Below are positions 1 to 7,939 of a stretch of DNA of 64,000 nt, piece after piece. Each line of letters begins with the position of its first letter. The stretch's first letter is position 1. Under the pieces are notes generated by a model. That model searched no databases, was not told the DNA's origin, and was given only the letters and a program-made list of their open reading frames with translations. Source of the stretch: Ruegeria spongiae. Lineage in GTDB: Bacteria; Pseudomonadota; Alphaproteobacteria; Rhodobacterales; Rhodobacteraceae. The DNA lies in assembly GCF_023502395.1 (NCBI RefSeq), contig NZ_JAMFMB010000021.1, positions 19,434-83,433 of the forward strand, read 5' to 3'. Position numbers and translations under genes: made by a program.

Positions 1-337
1 TAACGATTTGTCTGTAAAGAATTTTTACTGATCGGTGATCAAGTGTAAATGAATTGAAAACAATGTCCGCAAGGCCTCTGAAATGATAAGAAAATTGCTG
101 TCAACATCGGCACGGGTCCACTGCGTGCCTTTGGGTGCGCATTGGCGTGATTCTGGTGTTGCCGTGCAGAAATCGGGCGATACGAGTCGGAAGTGCGGGG
201 GATGGGGGCTTGTAAATGGCCCTGCTCGACCAGTTCCGAGTCGCGCATATCCCGGGCCTTGGCAGCGGCGCGATGTCGACCTAGTCTGCCCTCAAAGACA
301 TGTCCGCTGCAGCAGTGGACCGACCGGGAGGGAACTG
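1..337. other. Leading region without a recognisable gene
   Basis: Neither strand of these 337 bases shows a reading frame with recognisable protein character. The only symmetric element I notice is the 13-base dyad TGATC-ggt-GATCA at 29-41. Its spacing does not fit an FNR site (TTGAT-N4-ATCAA) and I do not assign a regulator. The ribosome binding site of the next gene, GGGAGGGA, is at 326-333. Confidence 0.5.
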
Positions 338-1354
338 ATGAAAACCTGTCTGACCGCAGCCGCTTGCACGGCGCTGGGGCTTGTCCTTGCGACACAATCC
401 GCGGCAACCGAATGGAACGCCTCGGTCTGGGGCAAGCGCCGCGCCTTTACCGAACATGTAGAAAAGCTGGCTGAACTGGTCAGCGAAAAAACGGGTGGCG
501 AATTCACCATCAACGTCAGCTATGGCGGCTTGTCGAAACCGCGCGAGAATCTGGACGGGATCGAAATCGGCGCCTTCGAGATGGCGCAGTTCTGTGCCGG
601 CTACCACCGCGACAAGAACCGCGCGATCACGGTTCTGGAACTGCCCTTCCTCGGTGTGAACACGTTGGAGGAAGAGGTGGCGGTCAGCCACGCGATCTAT
701 GATCATCCGGCGGTGCTGGGCGAGATGGCGAAATGGAATGCGCGGATCATCATGACTTCACCCATGCCGCAATACAATCTGGTGGGCACCGGCACTCCGC
801 CCGATGCGTTGGTTGATTTCGACGGGATGCGCGTGCGCGCCACCGGCGGTCTGGGGCAGGCCTTCGAGGCGGTGGGCGGCGTGCCGACCTCGGTCGCGGC
901 GACCGAAGCTTATGGCGCGATGCAGTCGGGTGTTGTCGACACGGTCGCCTTTGCCCAGCATGCGCATCTGAGCTTCGGCACCATCAACGAGGCTGACTGG
1001 TGGACCGAGAACCTCAATCCCGGCACGGTGAATTGTCCGGTCGTGGTCAATATCGAGGCCTACGAGGCACTGCCGCCGGAACATCGCGACGTGCTGAACA
1101 GTTCGATCGACGAGGCGATCGCGCATTACCTTGTCAACTATGGCGAACTTCTTGAAACTTGGGACAGCGTTCTGAAAGAAAAGGGCGTGACAAAGGCGAA
1201 GGTTCCTGACGAAGTCATCGCCGAGTTCAAGGCCAAGGCCGCCGATCCGATCCGCGAGCAGTGGATTTCCGATATGAGCGCGCAGGGCCTACCGGCGCAG
1301 GATCTTTATGACCTGGTGCAGTTCACTCTGAACGCCAAGCGCGGCGGCAACTGA
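338..1354 (+). CDS. TRAP transporter solute-binding protein, DctP family
   Basis: This is a 338-residue periplasmic binding protein of a TRAP-type transporter, which would capture an organic acid and hand it to DctQ/DctM permeases. Residues 1-23 form a signal peptide (Lys-2, hydrophobic core, SAA before TEW). The mature part has the DctP layout, including the conserved segment around residues 161-181 with Arg165 and Arg167; one of these normally pairs with the substrate carboxylate. The ATG at 338 is chosen because GGGAGGGA lies just upstream and the signal peptide starts there. No dctQ or dctM follows: the next gene is convergent, so it is an orphan unless its permeases lie left of the window. 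The substrate cannot be read from the sequence. Confidence 0.85.
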   Translation: MKTCLTAAACTALGLVLATQSAATEWNASVWGKRRAFTEHVEKLAELVSEKTGGEFTINVSYGGLSKPRENLDGIEIGAFEMAQFCAGYHRDKNRAITVLELPFLGVNTLEEEVAVSHAIYDHPAVLGEMAKWNARIIMTSPMPQYNLVGTGTPPDALVDFDGMRVRATGGLGQAFEAVGGVPTSVAATEAYGAMQSGVVDTVAFAQHAHLSFGTINEADWWTENLNPGTVNCPVVVNIEAYEALPPEHRDVLNSSIDEAIAHYLVNYGELLETWDSVLKEKGVTKAKVPDEVIAEFKAKAADPIREQWISDMSAQGLPAQDLYDLVQFTLNAKRGGN

Positions 1355-1369
1355 GTTCAGCACCACCGA

Positions 1370-1954
1370 TCAGAGCGGCAGCGACAGTTGGAACGGCGCA
1401 AGCACCGCAGACGCCTTGCCTGGTGTATCGGCCAGGCGTTGCTCGGCCCGCAAGACCACCTGAGCCGCTGCGCGCGCATCCTCTTCGGCGTCGTGATGTC
1501 GGAAGTCCAGGTCGAGCACTGTTTTCAGATTGCCCAGCCCGTGCCCGCCATTGCCCTTCAACTCGGGCCACGCCACACGGGCGATGGAGACGCTGTTGTT
1601 CCAGGACAGTCGGGCACGCGGCAACCCATGTGCCCGGCAGGCGGCGGCGATGGCGTGTTCATCGAACCGGCTGTGCTGGACCAGCGGATGACGTGCGAGC
1701 AGGGGCAGTAGATCGGGCCAAACACCCGCGAATGTCGGTGCCCCCCGCACTGTGTCCGGGCCGATGCCGTGCAACTCGATGTTGAAGGGGGCAAAAGGCA
1801 TCTGCGGGTCGATCAGGGTCGACCAGGTCTGAATGCTGTGATCGGCGCGCACGCAGGCCAGGCCGATCTGGCAGATGCTGGCGCTGTCACCGCAGGCGGT
1901 TTCCACATCCAGCGCGATGAAGCGGAACGCGCCGCCGGGCAGGGGCACCGTCAC
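1370..1954 (-). CDS. 3'-5' exonuclease, DEDDh family
   Basis: This 194-residue protein resembles the proofreading exonuclease domain of DNA polymerase III epsilon. The active-site acids are visible: Asp16 and Glu18 in ALDVETA, Asp98 in HSRFDEH, and His154 with Asp159 (H-x4-D) in the Exo III motif. Such stand-alone enzymes remove nucleotides from 3' ends during DNA repair or RNA turnover; its exact substrate is unknown. The start is taken as GTG 1954 because it overlaps the stop of the TetR gene as GTGA (1951-1954), which implies translational coupling; a longer reading would run back through the regulator gene. Linkage of an exonuclease to a TetR regulator has no obvious functional reason. 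Confidence 0.8.
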   Translation of the reverse strand: MTVPLPGGAFRFIALDVETACGDSASICQIGLACVRADHSIQTWSTLIDPQMPFAPFNIELHGIGPDTVRGAPTFAGVWPDLLPLLARHPLVQHSRFDEHAIAAACRAHGLPRARLSWNNSVSIARVAWPELKGNGGHGLGNLKTVLDLDFRHHDAEEDARAAAQVVLRAEQRLADTPGKASAVLAPFQLSLPL

Positions 1955-2559
1955 CGCGACACTCCGCGCAGGCGCGCCTTGAGCGAGGCCAAAAGCGTGT
2001 CTGTGTAGCAACGCAGGATAGCGACGTCGTCGGTCAGCCGCGAATATGACCACAACCCCTGCGCTGAAATCATCGTGTAGCGGGCCAGATCGTCCAGATC
2101 GGCGGCGCTCAGGGGGCCGTCCGCCCCGTTCTCATGGGCGAGCGCCTTGCGAAACCCGGTCACGAGCCGCATGCAATGCGCCTCCAGCTTTTTGCGGGTG
2201 GCTTTTTCGGTGGGGTCGATCTGGGTCAGCGTGTTGCCCACAAGGCAGCCGATGCCGACCCCGTCCATTGACTCGAACCCGGTCAGCAGATTGTCGAAAT
2301 AGGCGCGGATGGCGTCGATCCCGGCATCCTCGGCCTCGACCGGAGCGAAAACGGGCGTCACGACGCTGTCCTGATAGCGGTCCAGACAGGCATGAAACAG
2401 CTCCTGCTTGCCGGAAAAATCACTATAGATTCCGCCCCGGCTGACCCCGGTTTCCCGCACCAGATCGCCCATGGAAACAGCATGATAGCCGATCCTCCAG
2501 AAGGTTTTCATGGCATTGTCCACAAGGGCCGCGCGGGAATGTGATCGGGTTCTGGGCAT
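1951..2559 (-). CDS. TetR/AcrR family transcriptional regulator
   Basis: A 202-residue one-component repressor. The N-terminal helix-turn-helix spans about residues 29-50 ([20 protein letters not shown]), and the C-terminal two thirds are the variable helical ligand domain. The start at 2559 gives the standard TetR length before the DNA-binding domain; a frame extending further upstream would cross the operator. It is divergent from the haloalkane dehalogenase gene, and a dyad lies in the 73-base gap between the two starts. The layout suggests that it represses the dehalogenase and itself, with a haloalkane or alcohol product as a plausible inducer (inference). The downstream exonuclease gene overlaps its stop by four bases. 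Confidence 0.88.
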   Translation of the reverse strand: MPRTRSHSRAALVDNAMKTFWRIGYHAVSMGDLVRETGVSRGGIYSDFSGKQELFHACLDRYQDSVVTPVFAPVEAEDAGIDAIRAYFDNLLTGFESMDGVGIGCLVGNTLTQIDPTEKATRKKLEAHCMRLVTGFRKALAHENGADGPLSAADLDDLARYTMISAQGLWSYSRLTDDVAILRCYTDTLLASLKARLRGVSR

Positions 2560-2572
2560 GTTTCCTCTTGTT

Positions 2573-2590
2573 TTGGAATGGTCGTTCCAA
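2573..2590. promoter_or_regulatory. Candidate TetR operator
   Basis: The dyad TTGGAA-tggtcg-TTCCAA has perfect 6-base arms. It lies 14 bases upstream of the TetR start and 43 bases upstream of the dehalogenase ATG, so a bound dimer could block both divergent promoters. Its size matches typical TetR-family operators. Confidence 0.6.
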
Positions 2591-2632
2591 TACCTTTCCG
2601 CCGACTCAAGCGCAAGGGCCGAGGGGCAGATC

Positions 2633-3511
2633 ATGACTACGGGTTTTCGTGACAAAAAGAAATTCGCGACCGTCCACGGCAAACGGATGGCTTATATCGA
2701 AGAGGGTGAGGGCGACCCGATCGTGTTTCTGCATGGCAACCCCACCTCGTCCTACCTGTGGCGCAACATCCTGCCGCATCTGGCTGGCAAGGGCCGTCTG
2801 ATCGCGCCCGACCTGATCGGAATGGGTGATTCCGGCAAGCTGGATGACAGCGGCCCTGATCGCTACACCTATGTGGAGCACCGCAAATACTTGTTCGCCC
2901 TGCTTGACCAGCTGGACGTGCGCGAAAACGTGACGCTTGTGCTGCATGACTGGGGGTCCGGGCTGGGGTTTCACTGGGCTCATACGCAGCCGGAGGCCAT
3001 AAAAGGCATCTCCTTCATGGAGGCCATCGTCGCGCCGGTACCGGGATGGGACAGTTTTCCCGCAGAGGCCCGCGAGATATTTCAAGCCCTGCGCTCACCC
3101 GCCGGGGACGAAATGGTGCTGGAGAAGAACCTGTTTGTCGAAGCGATCCTGCCCGGCTCGATCCTGCGCGATCTGAGTGACGCGGAAATGGCCGAATACC
3201 GCCGCCCCTTTGCCGCTTCCGGCGAGGGCCGGCGCCCGACGCTGACCTGGCCACGCCAGATTCCCATCGCGGGTGACCCTGCGGATGTGACCGCGATCGT
3301 CTCGGATTACTCCGCCTGGCTGGCACAGACGCCGATCCCGAAACTGTTCGTCAATGCCGAGCCCGGCGCGCTGATCGCAGGGCCGGTCCGTGATTACGTG
3401 CGGGCCTGGCCAAACCTGTCCGAGGTGACCGTGGCGGGCAGCCATTTCATTCAGGAAGATTCACCCGATCAGATCGGCGAAGCCATTCGGGACTGGCACG
3501 CGGCGCTCTGA
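2633..3511 (+). CDS. Haloalkane dehalogenase (alpha/beta hydrolase, LinB/DhaA type)
   Basis: A 292-residue cytoplasmic enzyme predicted to hydrolyse haloalkanes to alcohol plus halide. All elements of subfamily II are seen: halide-stabilising Asn36 in [12 protein letters not shown], nucleophile Asp106 with halide-binding Trp107 in HDWGSGLG, catalytic acid Glu130, and catalytic His271 in GSHFIQED. These positions run almost one for one with LinB (N38, D108, W109, E132, H272). ATG 2633 is used because GAGGGGCAG precedes it and the length fits the family; the frame is open further upstream, but that part would overlap the operator. It is monocistronic and divergent from a TetR gene. Substrate range cannot be predicted; marine bromo- or iodo-alkanes are plausible. 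Confidence 0.9.
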   Translation: MTTGFRDKKKFATVHGKRMAYIEEGEGDPIVFLHGNPTSSYLWRNILPHLAGKGRLIAPDLIGMGDSGKLDDSGPDRYTYVEHRKYLFALLDQLDVRENVTLVLHDWGSGLGFHWAHTQPEAIKGISFMEAIVAPVPGWDSFPAEAREIFQALRSPAGDEMVLEKNLFVEAILPGSILRDLSDAEMAEYRRPFAASGEGRRPTLTWPRQIPIAGDPADVTAIVSDYSAWLAQTPIPKLFVNAEPGALIAGPVRDYVRAWPNLSEVTVAGSHFIQEDSPDQIGEAIRDWHAAL

Positions 3512-3562
3512 TCTGTATGGGATGTGCGACCGGGAGGGCGTCGGTCACACAAGCGACAAAAC

Positions 3563-3576
3563 TTTTCTCGCGTTAT
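3563..3576. promoter_or_regulatory. Possible second LacI half-conserved operator
   Basis: TTTTCTCGCGTTAT matches 10 of 14 positions of the perfect palindrome at 4695-4708, and keeps the central CGCG. It lies 61 bases upstream of the LacI gene start, so it could serve autoregulation. The match is imperfect and may be chance. Confidence 0.25.
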
Positions 3577-3636
3577 TTTTTGCGATATGTTCATCAGCGG
3601 GCGGGGCGTATAGTGTCGCCGTGATTAAGGCTTGGA

Positions 3637-4683
3637 ATGGATGCGCGCGCGATGGGTGGGAACAAGATTCGCAACATGGAAGAATTTGCCGCGCTCAGCG
3701 GCATCTCGCGCCCGACGGTTTCGAAATACTTCAATGATCCCGGCAGTGTCCGTGCCTCGACACGGGCGCGGATCGAGGCCGCGCTGGAAGAGCACGACTA
3801 TCGCCCCAACATCTATGCGGTCAACCAGAACCGCCGCCTGACCAAGAATATCGGCATTGTGGTGCCGTATCTGGCCGATCCGTTCTTTGCCGAAATTGCC
3901 CGAAAGATCGAGCTTCGCTGTATCGAGGCGGGCCTGTCTCCGATCCTGTTCAGCGCCCATGGCGAAAAGGACCTGGAGGTCGACATTCTGGACAGTCTGC
4001 GCTCGATGAAGCCGGCTGGTGTGCTTCTGGCGCCGCTCGGGCGTATTTCCGATCGAGGCGTGATCGAGAAATTCTGCCGCGATGTGCCAACGATCCTGTT
4101 CGATAGCAATCTGGACGGAATTGGCGAAGCCTTTGTGGGATCAGATAATTTCAGCTTTGTGTCGCAAAGCGTGGAATATCTGACACGCACCGGAAACCCG
4201 CCGATCCTGTTCGAGATGGTCCGCCCGGCCAACCCGAACGCGAACAAACGCCGCAAGGCCTATGTGTCGATGATGGAGCGGTTGGGATTTGACCCGCAGA
4301 TCTTTCAGGCCGAGGGGGATGGCTGGGGATTCGAGGAAATCGGATACAAGGAGGGGCTGCGGTTTCTGGATCAGAAACCGGGTCGGACCGATACTGTGCT
4401 GTGCAGCAACGACCGGCTTGCGATCGGGTTTCTGTCGGCCTGTTTCGAACGCGGCATACCAGTAGGGCGCGGCGAAACCTGCACCTTGCGCGTGGCGGCA
4501 CATGACGATCATCCGTTTTCTCGCTTCACCTGCCCATCGCTGACAACCGTGGCCCACGATTATGATCAGGTCTCCAACAAGGTCATTGAGATGTTGTTTC
4601 AACTGATCGAAAGCGGCGGGCATTTCGAGAACAGGTCAGAGCACCTCTACCCGGCGAAGCTCGTTCTGCGGTCTTCGGCCTGA
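3637..4683 (+). CDS. LacI family regulator of the polyol operon
   Basis: A 348-residue sugar-responsive repressor. The N-terminal helix-turn-helix begins near residue 14 (NMEEFAALSGISRPTVSKYF) and is followed by the hinge helix and a periplasmic-binding-protein-like effector domain starting near residue 70 (NIGIVVPYLADPFFAEIA). A second possible start, ATG 3652, would remove five residues; neither has a strong ribosome binding site. It lies directly upstream of, and co-directional with, the polyol ABC transporter and dehydrogenase genes, whose promoter carries a LacI-type palindrome. I infer that it represses this operon and is relieved by a hexitol such as sorbitol or mannitol. Confidence 0.9.
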   Translation: MDARAMGGNKIRNMEEFAALSGISRPTVSKYFNDPGSVRASTRARIEAALEEHDYRPNIYAVNQNRRLTKNIGIVVPYLADPFFAEIARKIELRCIEAGLSPILFSAHGEKDLEVDILDSLRSMKPAGVLLAPLGRISDRGVIEKFCRDVPTILFDSNLDGIGEAFVGSDNFSFVSQSVEYLTRTGNPPILFEMVRPANPNANKRRKAYVSMMERLGFDPQIFQAEGDGWGFEEIGYKEGLRFLDQKPGRTDTVLCSNDRLAIGFLSACFERGIPVGRGETCTLRVAAHDDHPFSRFTCPSLTTVAHDYDQVSNKVIEMLFQLIESGGHFENRSEHLYPAKLVLRSSA

Positions 4684-4694
4684 TCGGATAAAAG

Positions 4695-4708
4695 TTTACG
4701 CGCGTAAA
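4695..4708. promoter_or_regulatory. LacI-type operator, perfect palindrome
   Basis: TTTACGCGCGTAAA is a perfect 14-base palindrome with a central CG step, the hallmark of LacI/GalR operators. Beyond one mismatched pair, symmetry continues for four more pairs (4690-4693 with 4710-4713). It lies just after the LacI gene stop and immediately upstream of the proposed -35 box of the polyol operon. Confidence 0.75.
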
Positions 4709-4715
4709 GTTTTTG

Positions 4716-4745
4716 TTGACTTGCCTCCCGATCAGGACGTAGGGT
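4716..4745 (+). promoter_or_regulatory. Candidate sigma-70 promoter of the polyol operon
   Basis: TTGACT at 4716-4721 and TAGGGT at 4740-4745 are separated by 18 bases. The position fits transcription starting about 30 bases before the binding-protein ATG, next to the LacI palindrome. The -10 box is a weak match. Confidence 0.4.
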
Positions 4746-4777
4746 CATACCCAACATCCAACACAGGGAGGAACAGG

Positions 4778-6082
4778 ATGTATCTCAAGGCATCAATGGG
4801 TGCGGCGACTGCCATGGCGCTTGTCATGGGCTCGGGAGCTATTGCCGACACCATCACCATCGCGACCGTCAACAACGGCGACATGATCCGCATGCAGGGT
4901 TACACGGACGATTTCACGGCCAAGACCGGCCATGAGGTTGAATGGGTCACGCTGGAAGAGAACGTGCTGCGTCAGCGGGTCACGACCGATATCAGCACCA
5001 AGGGCGGCGCATTCGACATCATGACCATCGGCATGTATGAAACGCCGATCTGGGGTGCCAATGGCTGGCTGGTCCCGCTTGACGGTCTGTCCGAGGACTA
5101 CGACGTCGACGACATCCTGCCCGCGATGCGCGCCGGGCTGAGCCATGACGGCACGCTCTATGCCGCGCCGTTTTATGGCGAAAGCTCGATGGTGATGTAT
5201 CGCAAGGACCTGATGGAAAAGGCCGGGCTGGAAATGCCCGAGGCCCCGACCTGGGAATTCATCCGCGAAGCCGCGGCGGCAATGACCGATCGCGACGCCG
5301 AGATCAACGGCATCTGCCTGCGTGGCAAGGCCGGCTGGGGTGAGGGCGGTGCCTTTATCACCGTCACCGGAAACTCGTTTGGCGCCCGCTGGTTCGACGA
5401 GGACTGGAATGCGCAGTTCGATCAGCCTGAATGGGCTGACGCGCTGAACTTCTTTGTTGGGATGATGTCGGAATCCGGTCCTCCGGGCTATGCGACCAAC
5501 GGGTTCAACGAAAACCTGTCGCTGTTCCAGCAAGGCAAATGCGGCATGTGGATCGACGCAACCGTTGCGGCATCCTTCGTGACCAATCCTGACGATTCAA
5601 CCGTGGCCGATCAGGTGGGCTTCGCTCTGGCGCCAAATACCGGTCTGGGCAAAAACGCCAACTGGCTCTGGGCCTGGGCGCTGGCCATTCCGGCCGGGTC
5701 GCAGAAACTGGAGGCGGCGCAAGCGTTCCTCGAATGGGCGACATCGAAAGACTATATCGAACTGGTCGCTGAAAACGAAGGCTGGGCCAATGTGCCTCCG
5801 GGTGCGCGGACATCGCTTTATGCGAACCCCGATTATCAGGCCGTGCCGTTTGCCAAGATGACGCTCGACTCGATCAATGCGGCTGACCCGCAGAATCCGA
5901 CCGTCAAACCGGTGCCCTATGTCGGTGTCCAGTTTGTCGCCATCCCCGAGTTCGCCGGAATCGCAACCGAGGTCAGCCAGGAATTCTCGGCTGTCTATGC
6001 CGGGCAGCAGAGTGTCGACGAAGCGCTGGCCAAGGCCCAGGCGCTGACCAACGACGCCATGGAAGCCGCCGGGTACCGCTAA
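4778..6082 (+). CDS. smoE: Polyol ABC transporter substrate-binding protein
   Basis: A 434-residue periplasmic protein of the family-1 extracellular solute-binding type, similar in size and layout to SmoE/MtlE. The signal peptide covers about residues 1-22 (MYLKASMGAATAMALVMGSG, then AIA before DTITIA). It would bind a hexitol (sorbitol or mannitol) and deliver it to the SmoF/SmoG permease. ATG 4778 follows GGGAGGAA at 4766-4773. It is the first gene of an operon with two permeases, an ATPase, an SDR and a mannitol 2-dehydrogenase; a strong hairpin after its stop probably stabilises this transcript so that binding protein is made in excess. The exact polyol is inferred from the dehydrogenases. 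Confidence 0.88.
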   Translation: MYLKASMGAATAMALVMGSGAIADTITIATVNNGDMIRMQGYTDDFTAKTGHEVEWVTLEENVLRQRVTTDISTKGGAFDIMTIGMYETPIWGANGWLVPLDGLSEDYDVDDILPAMRAGLSHDGTLYAAPFYGESSMVMYRKDLMEKAGLEMPEAPTWEFIREAAAAMTDRDAEINGICLRGKAGWGEGGAFITVTGNSFGARWFDEDWNAQFDQPEWADALNFFVGMMSESGPPGYATNGFNENLSLFQQGKCGMWIDATVAASFVTNPDDSTVADQVGFALAPNTGLGKNANWLWAWALAIPAGSQKLEAAQAFLEWATSKDYIELVAENEGWANVPPGARTSLYANPDYQAVPFAKMTLDSINAADPQNPTVKPVPYVGVQFVAIPEFAGIATEVSQEFSAVYAGQQSVDEALAKAQALTNDAMEAAGYR

Positions 6083-6106
6083 GGCGACCGGTCGCGCCAA
6101 AAACAC

Positions 6107-6133
6107 GCAGAGGGCGCCATGCCCGCCCTCTGC
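6107..6133 (+). terminator. Intercistronic hairpin after the binding-protein gene
   Basis: GCAGAGGGCG (6107-6116) pairs perfectly with CGCCCTCTGC (6124-6133) around a 7-base loop. There is no T-tract (TCCCCC follows), so it is more likely an mRNA-stabilising or attenuating hairpin between smoE and smoF than a full terminator. Confidence 0.65.
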
Positions 6134-6207
6134 TCCCCCATCCCTTCATATTCACTGTAAGATTCGCCCGAGGCGGTCCCCTGACCGTCAACAGAGGAGG
6201 TGTTTCC

Positions 6208-7086
6208 ATGGCTACGCAGCATTCCAGATCAGCCGCCCGCCTAATGATGGCCCCTGCGGTTGTCCTGCTACTCGGCTGGATGTTGATCCCACTTTCAATG
6301 ACCCTGTTCTTTTCCTTCAAGAAATACCTTCCGCTGCGCGGCGACTCGATGGCCAACGGCCTCGAATGGGTCGGGTTCGCAAACTACACGCGGTTCGTCG
6401 GCTCCAGTGCGTTCTGGCCAAGTGTTCAGGCCACGCTGACCATCGTTGGCGGCGTTCTGATCATCACGGTGGTTCTGGGCGTCCTGCTTGCGCTGCTGCT
6501 CAATCAGCCGATGTGGGGGCAGGGTGTGGTCCGAATTCTGGTCATTGCCCCGTTCTTTGTCATGCCGACCGTGTCCGCGCTGGTCTGGAAGAACATGTTC
6601 ATGGACCCGACCAACGGATTGCTGGCCTATTTGTGGAAGTTTTTCGGAACCGAGCCGATTGCATGGCTCAGCCAGGCCTCGCTGCCGTCGCTGATCATGA
6701 TCGTGTCCTGGCAATGGCTGCCCTTTGCAACGCTGATCCTGCTGACCGCGATCCAGTCGCTGGACGGCGAGCAGCTTGAAGCGGCGGAAATGGATGGCGC
6801 GCCTTCGATCAAACGCTTCTGGTTCATCGTCCTGCCGCATCTGAGCCGCGCGATCACCATCGTGATCCTGATCCAGACCATCTTTCTGCTGGCGATCTTT
6901 GCCGAGATCTTTGTCACCACCGGTGGCGCTTTCGGAACCAAGACGCTGTCTTATCTGATCTTCCAGCGGGTGCTGGAAAGCCAGAATGTCGGGCTCGGAT
7001 CGGCAGGCGGTGTCTACGCAATCATTCTCGCCAATATCGTTGCCATCTTCCTGATGCGCATCGTCGGCAAGAACCTGGACGCGTGA
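6208..7086 (+). CDS. smoF: Polyol ABC transporter permease, first subunit
   Basis: A 292-residue inner-membrane permease of the MalF/SmoF type with about six membrane segments; the first lies near residues 12-35. The ATPase-contacting EAA loop is clear at residues 191-212 (EAAEMDGAPSIKRFWFIVLP). ATG 6208 is preceded by AGGAGG. It pairs with the next gene to form the translocation channel for the sugar alcohol captured by the upstream binding protein. The 121-base gap before it contains the hairpin at 6107-6133. Confidence 0.9.
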   Translation: MATQHSRSAARLMMAPAVVLLLGWMLIPLSMTLFFSFKKYLPLRGDSMANGLEWVGFANYTRFVGSSAFWPSVQATLTIVGGVLIITVVLGVLLALLLNQPMWGQGVVRILVIAPFFVMPTVSALVWKNMFMDPTNGLLAYLWKFFGTEPIAWLSQASLPSLIMIVSWQWLPFATLILLTAIQSLDGEQLEAAEMDGAPSIKRFWFIVLPHLSRAITIVILIQTIFLLAIFAEIFVTTGGAFGTKTLSYLIFQRVLESQNVGLGSAGGVYAIILANIVAIFLMRIVGKNLDA

Positions 7087-7096
7087 GGAGGACCCC

Positions 7097-7927
7097 ATGG
7101 CACGCTCTGTTACGCAAAACCGCAAGATCATCAATACCGCCGCCGCCTGGGCAGTCGGATTGCTGATCTTCTTCCCGATCCTCTGGACCATCCTCACCAG
7201 CTTCAAGACCGAAGCGCAGGCCATTTCCGACCCGCCAGTATTCCTGGCCTTTGACTGGACGCTGGAAAATTACGGCGTGGTCATGGAGCGGTCGAACTAC
7301 ATGCGGTTCCTGTGGAATTCGATCGTCATCGCGGGCGGCTCGACCATCCTGGGGATCATCATCGCGGTACCTGCCGCCTGGTCGATGGCTTTTGTGCCCT
7401 CAAAACGCACCAAGGACATCCTGCTCTGGATGCTGTCGACCAAGATGCTTCCGGCGGTTGGTGTGCTCTACCCGATCTACCTGCTGTTCATCAAACTGGG
7501 GCTTCTGGATACCAAGTTCGGTCTGACCATCGTGCTGATGCTGATCAACCTGCCGATCATTGTCTGGATGCTTTACACCTACTTCAAGGAAATCCCCGGC
7601 GAGATTCTGGAAGCGGCGCGGATGGACGGGGCCAGCCTGAAGGACGAGGTGCTTTATGTGCTGACCCCCATGGCCATACCCGGCATCGCCTCAACGTTGT
7701 TGCTCAATGTCATTCTGGCCTGGAACGAAGCCTTCTGGACGCTGAACCTGACCGCGGCCAAGGCGGCCCCGCTTACGGCCTTCATCGCCAGCTACTCCAG
7801 CCCCGAAGGCTTGTTTTATGCCAAGCTCAGCGCGGCCTCGACCATGGCGATTGCGCCAATCCTCATCCTTGGCTGGTTCAGCCAGAAACAACTTGTCAGC
7901 GGCCTGACCTTCGGCGCCGTCAAATAA
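7097..7927 (+). CDS. smoG: Polyol ABC transporter permease, second subunit
   Basis: A 276-residue MalG/SmoG-type inner-membrane permease with about six membrane spans. The EAA loop starts at residue 172 (EAARMDGASLKDEVLYVLTP). It begins ten bases after the stop of the first permease, with GAGGAGGA as ribosome binding site, consistent with equimolar production of the heterodimer. The C-terminal QLVSGLTFGAVK is characteristic of MalG-like subunits of this group. Confidence 0.9.
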   Translation: MARSVTQNRKIINTAAAWAVGLLIFFPILWTILTSFKTEAQAISDPPVFLAFDWTLENYGVVMERSNYMRFLWNSIVIAGGSTILGIIIAVPAAWSMAFVPSKRTKDILLWMLSTKMLPAVGVLYPIYLLFIKLGLLDTKFGLTIVLMLINLPIIVWMLYTYFKEIPGEILEAARMDGASLKDEVLYVLTPMAIPGIASTLLLNVILAWNEAFWTLNLTAAKAAPLTAFIASYSSPEGLFYAKLSAASTMAIAPILILGWFSQKQLVSGLTFGAVK

Positions 7928-7939
7928 GGAAACTGACCA

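Noticed and set aside
29..41. TGATC-ggt-GATCA as an FNR/Crp box
   Set aside because: The half-site spacing is 5 rather than 4 and the outer bases do not fit TTGAT-N4-ATCAA.
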